Of a stretch of DNA of 64,000 bases, positions 13,001 through 24,138 are shown piece after piece; positions within the stretch are counted from its first letter, which is position 1, and every line of letters begins with the position of its first letter. Below the pieces are notes generated by a model, which was not told the origin of the DNA, searched no databases, and saw nothing but the letters and a program-made list of their open reading frames with translations. Made by a program: the position numbers and the translations under genes. This DNA comes from Watersipora subatra (taxonomy: Eukaryota > Bryozoa > Gymnolaemata > Cheilostomatida > Watersiporidae): positions 8,742,001-8,806,000 of the forward strand of contig NC_088708.1 in the NCBI RefSeq assembly GCF_963576615.1. The letters are read 5' to 3'.

Positions 13001-16000
13001 AAAAGGTATCACACAGGTCTGGTGTTCAGATATCCAAAGCTACAATATTGTGCGTGAAACCGCCATAGTAGGTTACTCCCACAGATGCACTGTCTCCTGA
13101 CAGATGAAGTCATAGCCATTTTATCATCGGCTCTTAATTAACTCGCTGTCAGATGTAAGAAAGCATAAATAACACTAAATAGCCGGCCAGCCTAAGCAGA
13201 GATAATATCTGACGATTAAGAAAATTAAGAAACCAAAGTAATCCATATGAGTCTATAAACTCTCGTGTGGCATCTTAGTTATTTTTCTAAGGGGTCAGGA
13301 GAGCTTGTCGTAGGTTATTTATTACATGGTTACAGCTGATATGTTATATTTGCACCTGGAAAGCATTGATGTCCTGAATCATGTACAAATCATTATCAGG
13401 TAGAAGTTTGTTAACAATTTACTAGATCCATTCAAGATTCTGAGATGAGCAATCTGTGTGGTCAAATAGCAATGCGAGCTCAACTGTGACTGGACAAATA
13501 GCATTTAGAGGTCAACTTCGTCTGGAGTAACAGCAATTGGAGTTCAACTGGGACCGGACCAATAGCAGTTAACCAATAGCAATTGGAGTTCAACTGGGAC
13601 CGGACCAATAGCAGTTAACCAATAGCAATGAGACTTCAACTTTGACTGGACCAACAGCATTTACAGTTCTTTTACCACCATTATCTCCACTGACGTTTTG
13701 TTGTCAAACAAATTATTAATCCATTAAATCCTTTAATTTCTTGTATTTTGTCGAAATTAGGCAATATTTTTTTCTTTTTCACTCACACTGTTTGCAAATT
13801 AATACTATGGAATGTGCATCAACACTAGTGCATCAATCGTAGGCAAAAAATGCTTGCCTCGTAGGTAATAATTAGCCTGTCTTGACAAACTGTTGTTTTT
13901 GGGGAGGTGTCTCCCGGCGAGCGGAGCGAGCTAACAATACAAAACTGTTGTTTTGCTCGCTCCGCTAGCCGAAAGACAACTCCGCGAAAACAACAGTTTG
14001 TCAAGACAGGTTAAGGTAATAACATAAACAATAATGGTTGTAACTGACAATAACAATTACTGACAAACTCTATATGGTAGGAGCACACAAAGATTTTAAA
14101 GATTATCATCTTTTGCATAATGGATTAGCATTGACAACCTATCTGTGACCAAGAACCTATCAAGCTACGATCTAAATACTTATACAAATTAGCTATATTT
14201 TACAGAGCAAGACAGATATTGAGACAGATGAAGGAACTGTAGATGGGAACTTAGCTCTAACAGCCCTCTGTGTGGCTTCTTTAAAGAAAGCAGCTGATGT
14301 AACAAGTTTGGTAAGAATTCTGACCTTGTTTGTGCATGGACAGATAACTCTCAGTTTTCTGTTGCGATAGCAGCCGGAAGGAAAACTTATGTCCTTTGTT
14401 TGTCCACAAAAGAGTTAGCAGTTTATTTTTTCTTTGCTGTGCAGGACCCATTATGATGCCTGCAGCAAAGTGTAAAAGAGTATATTTGTTGATTGTGATG
14501 ATAATTTTTGAGAAGGTATTATGCAACTCGATGACTTTTTTCAAGGTGTATTGGTGTTGTATGAGATTTGTTTTAATGCCTGCTCATTGGTACTTTTTTA
14601 TATCATGCAGTGAAATCTCTCCTCTGCTGTAGGATGCCAAAGTTGTGCGAGCCATAGAGCTCGGATCAGGCTATCTGGCTAGTCACTACGCAAAGACAAA
14701 TGACCCTCTGGAGATGGCTATTGTAACTCATACTCTGCTTGTGGCTGGAGAGAACTCTGCCAGCCAGCAGGCCATGTTTAGGTTGCGCTCCATGAAAAGA
14801 ACAGGTATCTAGATGAGAGATTCTCACAAAAGAATTGGTTTTAATACCGGTAGTTCAAGTCACAAGAATATGGATGGTCGTATCAACAACACCTTATGTC
14901 TATCGGGGAGAGATGGTTGTGTGACACCTTATGTCTATAGTAAAGAGATGGTTGTGTGACACCTTATGTCTATAGTAGAGATAGTTGTGTGACACTTTAT
15001 GTCTATAGCAGAGAGATGGTTGTGTGACACCTTATGTCTATAGTAGAGAGATGGTTGAGTGACACCTTGTGTCTATAGTAGAGAGATGGTTGTGTGACAC
15101 CTTATGTCTATAGTAGAGAGATGGTTGAGTGACACCTTGTGTCTATAGTAGAGAGATGGTTGTGTGACACCTTATGTTTATAGTAGAGAGATGGTTGTGT
15201 AACACCTTATGTTTATAGTAGAGAGATGGTTGTGTAACACCTTATGTTTATAGTAGAGAGATGGTTGTGTAACACCTTATGTTTATAGTAGAGAGATGGT
15301 TGTGTAACACCTTATGTCTATAGTAGAGAGATGGTTGTGTAACACCTTATGTTTATAGTAGAGAGATGGTCGTGTGACACCTTATGTCTATAGTAGAGAG
15401 ATGGTTGTGTAACACCTTATGTTTATAGTAGAGAGATGGTCGTGTGACACCTTATGTCTATAGTAGAGAGATGGTTGTGTAACACCTTATGTTTATAGTA
15501 GAGAGATGGTCGTGTGACACCTTATGTCTATAGTAGAGAGATGGTTGTGTAACACCTTATGTTTATAGTAGAGAGATGGTCGTGTGACACCTTATGTCTA
15601 TAGTAGAGAGATGGTTGTGTAACACCTTATGTTTATAGTAGAGAGATGGTCGTGTGACACCTTATGTCTATAGTAGAGAGATGGTTGTGTAACACCTTAT
15701 GTTTATAGTAGAGAGATGGTCGTGTGACACCTTATGTCTATAGTAGAGAGATGGTTGTGTAACACCTTATGTCTATAGTAGAGAGATGGTTGTGTAACAC
15801 CTTGTTTATAGTAGAGAGATGGTCGTGTGACACCTTATGTCAAGGTTGTAGCTTTAAAAGGTCAAAGAAAAAACAAACCGTTTAAAGCAATAGGAAAGCA
15901 AGACCTATACGCGCGCACAAATGCGATACCTTTAGATGCTAAGGCCGTATCCATGGCACGAATATGGCGCATTGCATGGCTGTTCCACTTCCAAACAGCG

Positions 16001-19000
16001 ACACCGAATCACGACAGAATGAGAATGACACGGTTGTTTCTATGCGAGCATCGCAGTGCCATATGGGAGTGTGCAGCTACACTATCACTGAATAGAAAGT
16101 TAGAGATATTTAAAGTTATAAATATAAAATTATTTTATAAACTGTCAAATGCTAAAACATGAAGATTTATTTTGCCAAATACTTAAACAAGAGAGTTTTG
16201 AAACCTAATATTTGGTTTTGCCATGAAAAAATATTTTAGGGTGCACTGTGTTAGACTTCAAATTAATTAACACTATTTACAGCTTACGTGAAATAATGAA
16301 TTTCAATTTAATTGTTTATACCAAGGTTATACATATATTATAATTTCTGTTGACTTTTTAGTTGTTTTCTCTTAAGATCTTTGAACTAACCTGTTCACTA
16401 TTTTACAAAGACCAGGGAAGTTACTATAATGTGTGGATTTGGTAACATACTTACATAAGAAAAACATTTTGGATAACTTGGAACTCCAGTTTGGAAACTA
16501 TATATAATTAGTGATAGCAGTAATTTAATATATGTATATATATTTTTTAATATACGTTTTTTTACTAAAAAAAGTACATGTATGCCAAATATATTTGCTC
16601 TGGTTTAAAAACCATTAACTAATGCGGAATGCATATCAGGCTGACTTCATTCAATCTGAAAAAACTATTAAGTAATAAGATGGGTATTAGCTGTTGAACA
16701 AGCTTTGCAGCAGAGACAGCAAAGAGAGCATATCGGCAGCGGTGTAATCAGCCTACCATAGCATTACTAGGGTAACTTACTGATTGGTAGTCACACAATA
16801 TATAGTGGTGCTATTTATTAAATGCCAACTAATACTTTTACAGAACGTGATATGACCTACTGGTCAATCCATAACATACCAGCTATAAAACGCGAAGCAT
16901 ACGGACTGGATAACACAGTCAGGTTGATGCCTAAAAAAGGATCAACTGTTGGAGGATACACCGTCACAGCAACCTCCTATGCCCTCCTAGCATTTTTGGA
17001 AAACGGCGAGTCTGCCAAGGAGATGGACTCTATACAGAAGTTTCTACAAGAGCAGCATTTATCTGTGGGAGGCTTCTATTCATCCCATGTAGGTTCCTCA
17101 TATTAGATTAATAAGATGTCATGTTGTGACAACTCCCAATTTTGTAATAACTGTACATACATGTAGCTTCACATTCATTCTGGCTGTGTACTGCATACAC
17201 TTACTATGTTGAAATACGATGCATTATTCTCAATTTGACCTTTTGGTAGAATAATGACCCCTAACATCTATTTACTTACTTGTTGGTTCAAAAAACACAG
17301 TCAGTAGTTAATACGAGCCTTCTCTCCATCCCTGAGAAAGAAACAGAGTAAAGAGAATGGAACATCACTATAGAATATTCTCTTCTTTCAGGATACTCTC
17401 AGAGCTATGCAGGCTCTCACCAAACTCGCTGAAAGAGATCAGGACAGAGCAACATATGACATGACCTTTACCTTTAGGTCTGACCAAGATAAAGACTGGG
17501 TGCATTCTATTCACCTCAACCAAGATAATTGGTTTGAACTTCAGCAAGTTACAGTAAGTTGAATTTAATCCTATCCAGCTTCATGATGCTGCTATGACTG
17601 AGAAGTAACAGTAGGAAAAGTAACTAATACCTCAACAGAATTCTAGAATACTTCACGTTGTTAAATATGACATTTGGAGTGAATATGAAATTTTAATAAA
17701 ATTATTTAATAAAATAATGCTGTGTTAGATTTATTTATTTTGAGGTAAGTCATTGGCTCTGTGCCAGTGTTTTCCAGTTTCAGAAGACTGACAGTTTCTC
17801 CTGATGTGTTCTTTTTTAAAGCAAAACTAGGCATAAAATTATTGATTTCTACTTTTTATTATTTTTATTGGTGTTGATTGTTTTTATTATTTGTGTATTA
17901 TGTGTATTATTTTTATTGTCTATTTATATTGCCTATTACTCACACAAGGAAAATAATTAGTTACAAGAAATGACATGATTTTGTAAATCTGAAGTGATGA
18001 GTGAGATAATGTATTTATAGGCACCATCTCACTGGGGTACCATACAAGCAACAGCTCGAGGCCATGGTATCGCGCTCGTACATCTACGAACTACAAAAAC
18101 AATAGAGGACGATCGAGACCAATTAAAAAAGTCCCCTCATCGAGGAATATTTGATCTCGGAGATTTTAACAGAGAGATAACAACCAGAGGATTCAATCAT
18201 TCTTTCATAGACTTTAAGTTGTGTCCCATGTATGTAATGTAATATATGTTATAATATTATCTTGCTTCTGTGGCGAGATTAACTTTGTCTTTTTGCTATT
18301 GCTGAGTGTTACTCATTGTCATTTGATCTACATACATGTAGGGCCTCAGGCTTAGAATGCTTTTCTAAGTGATCAACAATCTAAAAATATTAAACTAAGC
18401 TTGTTTTTAGCAGTTTTCTTACAAAATGCTGCAAATTTATAGAGGTTAGAGATAATTTCTGACCCTAGAGGGTTTAGATAATCTCTTATCCATGCTTCCC
18501 TTCTACTAGTAAGGTCACTGCTAAACTCCTGTTTAATAGGTGGACAGGCGAGTCAGAACAGAGTGGAATGGTAGTATTAGAAGTCTTTCTACCAAGTGGA
18601 TACAAGGCTTCTAACTGGGGCTCTCAGAAGCTTGTCAAGAAAAAAAGATCCACCACCTCTCTGCGCGCTGCCCAGCATCTGGGTGGTTTAGAAGTATTCT
18701 ACTTTGACTATGTGAGTAGCTCTTGTGCGTATTTATGTTCATCTTGTATATACAGCACTAACAACCCTTAGTTATGACGTTATGACTGCATATAGAGTAT
18801 AGACACATCGTACATAGAGATATCCGTAACAATCAGTAGATATCAATAAAAATCAATAGACAGCGATAAAAATCTAGTAATATCAGTAAAAATCAATAGA
18901 TATCTGTTAAAAACTTAAAATCAATAAATATATGCTAAAACATATAAATATCAGCTCAGCGGATGACAACTATGATCATATTATATAAGCTAAGTTTAGC

Positions 19001-21679
19001 AGATATCAGCCAAGTTCAGCTGATATCCGTTAGTTCAGCAGATATCAGTTAAGTTCAGCAGATATCAGCTTAGTTCAGCAAATATCAGCTTAGTTCAGCA
19101 GATATCAGCTAAGTTCAGCAGATATCAGCTTAGTTCAGCAAATATCAGCTTAGTTCAGCAGATATCAGCTTAGTTCAGCAGATATCAGCTAAGTTCAGCA
19201 GATATCAGCTTAGTGCAGCAAATATCAGCTTAGTTCAGCAGATATCAGCTTAGTTTAGCAGATATCAACTAAGTTCAGCAGATATCAGCTAAGATGTCTA
19301 TATAAGAAGAATAAGTAAGCTATTGACAAGAGCAATTATAAAGTAAGACATCGATGAAGCCCATAAGTTTCTATTTTCGTTTTTGTTTAAATTGTACAGC
19401 TGAGATAAAAAATAAAACTAAGTTGAATATAGAAGTATGGAAATGAACACTCATTGAAATAATTATGTAGATAGAGGTAGACTGTTCATTTCTCGGTTTC
19501 TAACTAATCCACTTTTTTAGATTAGATACATAATATAACCGACTGTTACCATATTTGTAGAGCCCATCTTAGATCATACATAGACAACCCAGGCCTATCC
19601 CTATCAAAGTGAATCGCAGACAATTCCTGTAGAATTAAACCTAACTGTTGGGCACAAAATTACAGTTCCAAGCATTAAATATTATATTGGCCTTACCTAA
19701 GGATTATATATCTCCAATTAATCTACAAAACACAAAACTTATGCACTTTGTCATTATTTAATTTATGAAAATTATTATACTTACATTCAATCAATAAAAC
19801 TTTTTATAATAGTTAGTACCGTCGATGCAGCAATCAATAAACGTGCCAAACCATATTATAATCATAGAATTGCTGTACTCCTTTTACGAGCACAAAAAGG
19901 TTATGAATTTGGAAAGGTGTATGGCATTTGGAATTAGATGAGTATTATATTAGTTTTAATTGTGTTCAATTCGAACTCGTTATGTAGGTTAATATAGCCA
20001 TTCTCGGTAAAAACCATTGCTCGCTATATTCAACCCCAATGTTTGTGCATTAAATGTATCGCTTGTGTCAGGTCTGATAATTGTGATTGCAGATAAATAA
20101 GAGTCGCCTCAACTGCGTGGAGTTCACATCCTACAGGTCATATCCTGTTGCCACTGTTGCGGAGCTCACAAAAATAAAAATATACGAGTACTACGAACCA
20201 AGTGAGTTTAAATTTTCTTTGATATTATAACTTAAAAACTTAAAATTTTAATTTTTCAGCTTCTTTCCTTAGGAAACAGGACATCCATTACTAATAAATT
20301 ATATCATGCACACATATATTTTAATTTGGGATAACTGTGCATTTGCTATGCAAAAAACTGGAACATGGTAATGGAGATATGAATATATAAAATAGAGATA
20401 GGGCTACAGATTATAACAGATCTGAGCTTAGTTTACAAACACGTGCATACTTAGCAATGTAAGATCGTAAGTATTTGACTGTGATTTGTTCTTAATATGA
20501 CCACTTTATGTCCTGTTCTATTCTTCATATGATCACTTAATGTTATAGTCTGTTCTTTATATGATCATCTTATGTTATGGCCTATTCTTTATATGACCAT
20601 CTTATGTTTTGGCCTATTCTTCATATGATCATCTTATGTTATGGCCTATTCTTCATATGACCATCTTATGTTATGGCCTATTCTTCATATGACCATTTTA
20701 TGTCATAGTCTGATCTTCCTTTAGTCATCTTATGTTATGGTCTTATGTTCATATAGCCACCTTATGCTGTGGTCTGCTCCTCAGCCAGTTATGCTATATC
20801 GTGGTCTACTACTCATCTGGCTGTTTTTTGTTACAGTCAGCCCTTATTTTGGCCATTTTAAAACTGATTTGCTTAGTCGTTCTCACGTGATACCGAAAAT
20901 CAGAAGCGAACATTTGTTCAACTCTATCAAGCCACATTGCAATACTAAAAAAGTTAGCATGGGTGCTACGGTCAAGAGAGATGTTGAGAATGGAATGAAG
21001 ATGCCCCTTTTACATTTATTTAGGCCTACATAAGGGGCATCTCCATTCCATTCCCAGCATCTCTCTTGGCCGCAGCCGAGAGAGATGGCCAAGAGAGATA
21101 ACATAAAATGACCATATGAAGAACAGACTATAACATAAAGTGATCATATGAAGAAGAGAACAGGACATAAAGTGGTCATATTAAAAACAGTTCACCGTAA
21201 AAATACTTACGATCTTACTTATCATCTACTGTGATAGATATACATTTATTTAGGCTTACATATCTATCAGAGCAAATTGAGCTGTTATTCTGTTAATGCT
21301 CTGTTCAAGAAGCAGCAGCTGTCACATAATGCAGTCTTCATCTTTGGCCAGAGAGGGTAGAGAGGCAGCAGTAGGATAGTTTAAAATACTATAGATCAGT
21401 GGGGCCTGTATTTGAGAGCTGTGATTCAGGCTAGTGGGCTGGAAACTGCATCTTTAAACTAATATGTATGTCATTTTATTGTCTGCTTTTACAGCCAACT
21501 TCCTGTTGACCTACTACGAAAAAGTGGAGCTGAACAAGTTAACCCCGTGCTTAGTCTGCGGATCCTATCAGTGCCCTTATTGTCCTTTTTATAGTGCTGC
21601 TACAAGCAGCATCCCACATACCTTCATGTTATATTTAGCTGTCTTTGTTTCATTCTTTCCAAACATTCTTCCTCACTGA
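1044..21679 (+). CDS. Mcr: Macroglobulin complement-related (Mcr/TEP6-like) protein, 3' part of gene
   Basis: Member of the alpha-2-macroglobulin/complement (TEP) family. Exons: 1044-1277, 1889-2086, 2616-2786, 4598-4786, 5510-5659, 5824-5961, 6286-6475, 8344-8582, 8963-9166, 9721-9861, 10062-10233, 10582-10782, 11778-11856, 12743-12920, 14206-14310, 14633-14804, 16844-17088, 17392-17553, 18021-18229, 18540-18711, 20093-20201, 21495-21679. All have AG/GT borders, phases match throughout, and the sum is 1,280 codons plus TGA. Order of domains: MG3/MG4 (FKPNAPFKIY), bait-type region (FIDYVYYH, then IVSSGNIILSDRL), LDLa at residues about 379-417, A2M/MG7 segment (WGASKIHAYQNDVSFGWLEK), thioester-like domain without Cys or Gln, alpha-helical repeats (STWLSAVALEVMADG; SSHDTLRAMQALTKLA), receptor-binding domain (FNREITTRGFNHSFIDF; KIKIYEYYEPT), Cys-rich hydrophobic tail. 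LDLa plus loss of the thioester is the hallmark of insect Mcr, a septate-junction and phagocytosis protein (family knowledge). About 400 N-terminal residues with the signal peptide lie upstream of the window. A CD109-like paralogue is the main alternative. Confidence 0.88.
1278..1888 (+). other. Intron with AT-only simple sequence
   Basis: From about 1455 to 1745 the intron is degenerate tattactata-type sequence, nearly pure A and T. Nothing else is recognisable. The donor is gtaagt at 1278 and the acceptor cag ends at 1888. Confidence 0.7.
2787..4597 (+). other. Large intron without recognised content
   Basis: An 1.8 kb intron of the Mcr-like gene. I see no gene or clear repeat apart from a loose array of acatatacagttc-like units at about 4430-4570. 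The exon at 4598 follows the acceptor gttgtag; the other AG nearby (4609-4610) would break the phase. Confidence 0.5.
6286..6475 (+). CDS. Mcr: LDL receptor class A exon of the Mcr-like gene
   Basis: This 190-bp phase-1 exon encodes one LDLa module with six cysteines in the expected spacing: TACN, YPCM, KSCY, HICD, AVCA and MGC. The last loop reads CARDQRDEMGC, which keeps the D-x-x-D-E type calcium-binding acidic residues. It sits between the bait-type region and the A2M/MG7 segment, the place where LDLa is found in Mcr proteins. The module separates this gene from ordinary CD109 and A2M proteins. Confidence 0.9.
6695..6960 (+). repeat. About 28-bp minisatellite in intron
   Basis: Eight or so diverged copies of a unit around tactttgaacagaatgaaat, 24-30 bp apart, in the intron that follows the LDLa exon. 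The minus-strand frames here rich in FHSVQSIV are repeat shadows. Confidence 0.8.
7721..8119 (+). repeat. 57-bp minisatellite, seven copies
   Basis: Seven tandem 57-bp units, very similar to each other, differing mainly at a few sites (agataataag or agggaataag, aataattct or aattattct). 57 is divisible by 3, so a 192-codon frame on the + strand (repeating YVYNNSVTPNGGKY) and two frames on the - strand stay open. It lies within the intron 6476-8343 of the Mcr-like gene. No splice signals in phase with the flanking exons were found, so I treat it as non-coding. Confidence 0.88.
8583..8962 (+). other. Intron with degenerate tandem sequence
   Basis: About 8600-8880 is a degenerate array of atgatagcagtatgat-like units. 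The next exon starts after cttgtttcag. No gene is seen. Confidence 0.5.
10062..10782 (+). CDS. Mcr: Two exons coding the degenerate thioester-like region
   Basis: Exons 10062-10233 and 10582-10782 join as GSAKSVISVIG / DIIGISFFPSA and continue to GHEATFNFAMNLYTLDMMR. In canonical family members this area carries GCGEQ-N-M followed by F-x-x-N-x-Y-x-L. By alignment of the NLYTL anchor, the thioester site falls at SGHEA (about residues 704-708 of the window product). The Cys is replaced by Gly and the Gln by Ala, so no internal thioester can form. The GSAKSVISVIGDIIG stretch resembles the equivalent region of Mcr as I remember it. Confidence 0.8.
10783..11777 (+). other. Intron with opposed homopolymer runs
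   Basis: A run of 15 G lies at 10806-10820 and a C-rich run (C5-T-C14) at 11168-11187, about 350 bp apart. Nothing else in this 1 kb intron is recognised. Frames across the runs are not genes. Confidence 0.7.
12557..12717 (+). repeat. 42-bp tandem repeat, about four copies
   Basis: Units built on agcaaatcatgatgtttgtg followed by ggtgaccaataacgttatgt. The array ends 25 bp before the acceptor of the exon that starts at 12743. Confidence 0.85.
13470..13660 (+). repeat. About 46-bp tandem repeat
   Basis: Three to four diverged units containing aatagcaattggagttcaac and accggaccaatagcagttaa in an intron of the Mcr-like gene. Confidence 0.8.
13872..14013. mobile_element. 142-bp MITE with 9-bp target duplication
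   Basis: The ends are inverted repeats of about 24 bp (cctgtcttgacaaactgttg on the left; its complement on the right). A second inner inverted repeat (gagcggagcgagc and gctcgctccgc) makes almost the whole element a hairpin. It is flanked by the perfect direct repeat aggtaataa at 13863-13871 and 14014-14022. A 9-bp duplication is typical of Mutator-like transposons, but the terminal sequence alone does not settle the superfamily. It encodes nothing. Confidence 0.85.
14880..15838 (+). repeat. 35-bp minisatellite with 70-bp higher-order period
   Basis: About 27 tandem units of 35 bp (gagagatggttgtgtaacac followed by cttatgtttatagta). From about 15330 to 15770 two unit types alternate (cgtgtgacac...gtcta and tgtgtaacac...gttta), giving a 70-bp dimer period. 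It occupies almost 1 kb of the intron 14805-16843. Confidence 0.92.
15839..16843 (+). other. Remainder of intron, nothing recognised
   Basis: A 111-codon open frame overlaps the end of the minisatellite here (to 16162) but has no recognisable domain and no fitting splice phases. The rest is AT-rich, with a ta-rich stretch at about 16520-16560. Confidence 0.5.
18990..19295 (+). repeat. 20-bp minisatellite
   Basis: About 15 units of agttcagcagatatcagctt, in the intron between the exons ending at 18711 and starting at 20093. A degenerate lead-in (atcaataaaaatcaatagat) occupies 18830-18950. Confidence 0.9.
20457..21223. repeat. Fold-back structure with internal tandem repeat and hairpin
   Basis: The segment 20457-20590 returns as its reverse complement at about 21098-21223 (shared taagatcgtaagtattt and atatgaccactttatgtcct). 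Between the arms lie a 32-bp tandem repeat (gatcatcttatgttatggcc, about 20540-20760) and a tight hairpin at about 20960-21078 with 50-bp arms (aagatgcccctt and aaggggcatct). It is a composite fold-back, probably a non-autonomous element, in the last intron of the Mcr-like gene. Confidence 0.75.
21495..21679 (+). CDS. Mcr: Last exon of the Mcr-like gene: Cys-rich membrane-anchor tail
   Basis: Starts in phase 1 after cttttacag and codes TNFLLTYYEKVELNKL, then a Cys cluster TPCLVCGSYQCPYCPF, a small-residue stretch SAATSS, and the hydrophobic end FMLYLAVFVSFFPNILPH before TGA. The layout (small residues, then a hydrophobic C-terminus with no cytoplasmic tail) looks like a GPI-attachment signal, as in CD109; a short transmembrane helix is the alternative. 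Confidence 0.8.
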
Positions 21680-22577
21680 CGACTATTCAAAATGGTTGTA
21701 CACAGCTATATTTTTTTGTAAATACATCTGTAAAATGCTGAATTATTGGTATTGCACTAAGTTTTTATATAATCTAAACAATTGTAAATATTTTGCTAGC
21801 AAGGAATAATATACTGTATTCCTGTGACACTCTTCGACGCAAGGCCATTAGTTGAATTAGCGGATTACTAATACAGACGGCCCTAGTGCAACTATTCACC
21901 AATTTTGTTGTCTTTGTGTCCACTGCGTATGTCAGTACACGTCACTCCTTCTCTGCATTATATCACAACTCAGGCTATAGTAACAACAATATGATTTGTT
22001 AAAGGATGTCTTGGAAAGACATTTAAAACTATTTTGGCTTATATTGATTCTGTTTACATGGTTGGTTTTTTTAGATTCTTCGTTTATATTGTTGTCTTTA
22101 TGAAGTTAAAAACTTTATGAGTTAAAATACATTTGACTCCCCTTTCATACATGTTGACACTTGAGTTATAATAACTGACAGGTACAATATCAGGCAGACT
22201 TATTAAAAACATGCACAAAAGAGTATGAATCCTATTAGTGTTAGTTGTTTGAAAGCCGCTTACTGAGCACGGAAAAAGCAAGAGACACTTTACTCAAAGT
22301 AGTGACACTGCTTTACAGTATCCAAACCAGCTGAATAGTTGACAATGTACCAATAACATAAACATGTAATGTTAAAAACAACATTTACCAAAACCAATGA
22401 ATATAGCTAACGCAATAAAACTGTGGCTAATATTTGATTGCTTTTGACAAAGTTACACTCCTGCCAGGTACATTTATCACCAACTTATGTTTTTAAACAT
22501 TCATCATGAAAAAATTAATGAATAAAAATGTCAATCGTAATTGTTAATATAATGCTAGAAATTCCCCTGTCATACAG
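21680..22577. other. 3' UTR and intergenic sequence
   Basis: Follows the stop of the Mcr-like gene. A canonical AATAAA lies at 22414-22419 and may be a polyadenylation signal. No other gene is seen. Confidence 0.5.
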
Positions 22578-23926
22578 CCCATGACCAAAGTGACATTGGA
22601 AAAAAGAAAGAGTACTGATGGTTGAGAAATGCAATATTAGCAGTCAAATGGCACTGCAGCGCAATAGGATAACTGCAATGGTAGTTGTAATGTACTGGAT
22701 TTGGGTGTTATTATATACAACAAACAGCAATAATGAAAGGTAAAGAATATATGTTTATATCTCTCCCTCTGCAGTAGGAGAAATGCAATATTGGCCAATA
22801 TTAGAAGTAAAATGCACTGATATTATTAGAATAACCAATATTATCAATGTAGTAATAATATAAAACCAATGCACAATTTCGTTTACATTTCAAAACCTCA
22901 TAGCTAACAATATCAAGAAGTGATATTTATATAGATTTTTAGAAAATCTATTTAAAAAAGTGTTTGGTCGTGACAAACAGCAATAATGAAAGGAAAAGAT
23001 TATATGTTTATATTTCTCCCCCTGCAATAGGAGAAATGCAATATTAGAAGTAAAATGCACTGATATTATTAGAATAACCAATATTATTAATATAGTTATA
23101 CAGTAATAATAGAAAACCAATGAACAATTTTGTTTACATTTAAAAACGTCATAGCTAACAATATCAAGAAGTATCAAAAACAATATCCAAACTTAGTAAT
23201 AGTAATACAGTAATAATAGAAAACCAATGCACAATTATGTTTACATTTCAAAACGTCATTGCTAACGATATCAAAAAGTATCAAGAAGAATATCCAAACT
23301 TATAATTAAATATCGTAATCTCATAAAAATCGTTAGAAAAAAATATCATCGTCATTTCCTTTACTTACACTGCGTTGGACATCAGTTAGAATACCAAAAA
23401 TCTCAAATGTGTCTAAAATGTCGGATACTTTGAAATCGACAAAAATGAAACGATTTCAGTACTCCTACGTTAATTACAGGAACCTTCGGCAATTCGACAA
23501 TGCTATAGACTGGTAAAATATGCACGTTTTAATTCGTGAAATGCGCACGACTTAATCGTTCTATTCCCTGTCGCTCGGCGTTTCAATTTCGGGTCTTAAC
23601 TTTGATAAAAGTGAGGCTTAGCAAGTTTTAATAACGATTTTCGTCCAAATAAATCTGTCTATTTGTGTATAATCCGATCAGATGGGTAAGTTTTAAGATA
23701 ATGCCGACGGTTTACAAAGACTTGGTAACATATTTAAAGAGGTTTGTATGTGTTCTGTATCGTTATTATACTTTAACGACTCTACAAAACGATGGTTAAA
23801 TTTGTTGATGAAATTTTGATACAAGGGTTCGTCTCATTGTTGATGAATAATTTTCGGGAGTTGTGTGCACATGTGCATTTATCATAAATCTCCCAACCAA
23901 TTGCTTCGCTCTTGTTTGGTCGTGGG
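22578..23926. mobile_element. 1.35 kb interspersed repeat, copy 1
   Basis: Bounded by cccatgaccaaa and tttggtcgtggg (12-bp inverted ends, one mismatch). An inverted second copy is at 58851-61267. Inside, a unit of about 230 bp (gcaataatgaaaggaaaaga, later tgcactgatattattagaat) is tandemly duplicated about three times. No protein is recognised, so it is a non-autonomous element. Similarity to the other copy seems to run some bases past both ends, so the true borders may be wider. Confidence 0.7.
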
Positions 23927-24045
23927 ATAACAAATACATTATATCCGTGAAAACATTTTATTTTCAGTTTGTTACGCCATTTTAACAGAGAAAGCTATTG
24001 CATTTATATGCTGGGTAAATTCAAAAGTTACCAACAAACTACATA

Positions 24046-24138
24046 TAGTATACAATATAAATTGTGTACAATATAAATAGTATACAATATAAATAGTATA
24101 CAATATAAATAGTATCCAATATAAATAGTATACAATAT
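24046..24138. repeat. 16-bp minisatellite split by the LTR element
   Basis: Units of agtatacaatataaat. The array resumes for about 26 bp on the far side of the retroelement (32237-32262), so the element landed inside it. Confidence 0.85.

Noticed and set aside
14880-15838. CRISPR-like regular direct repeats
   Set aside because: Units are contiguous with no unique spacers, and the context is an animal intron; it is a minisatellite.
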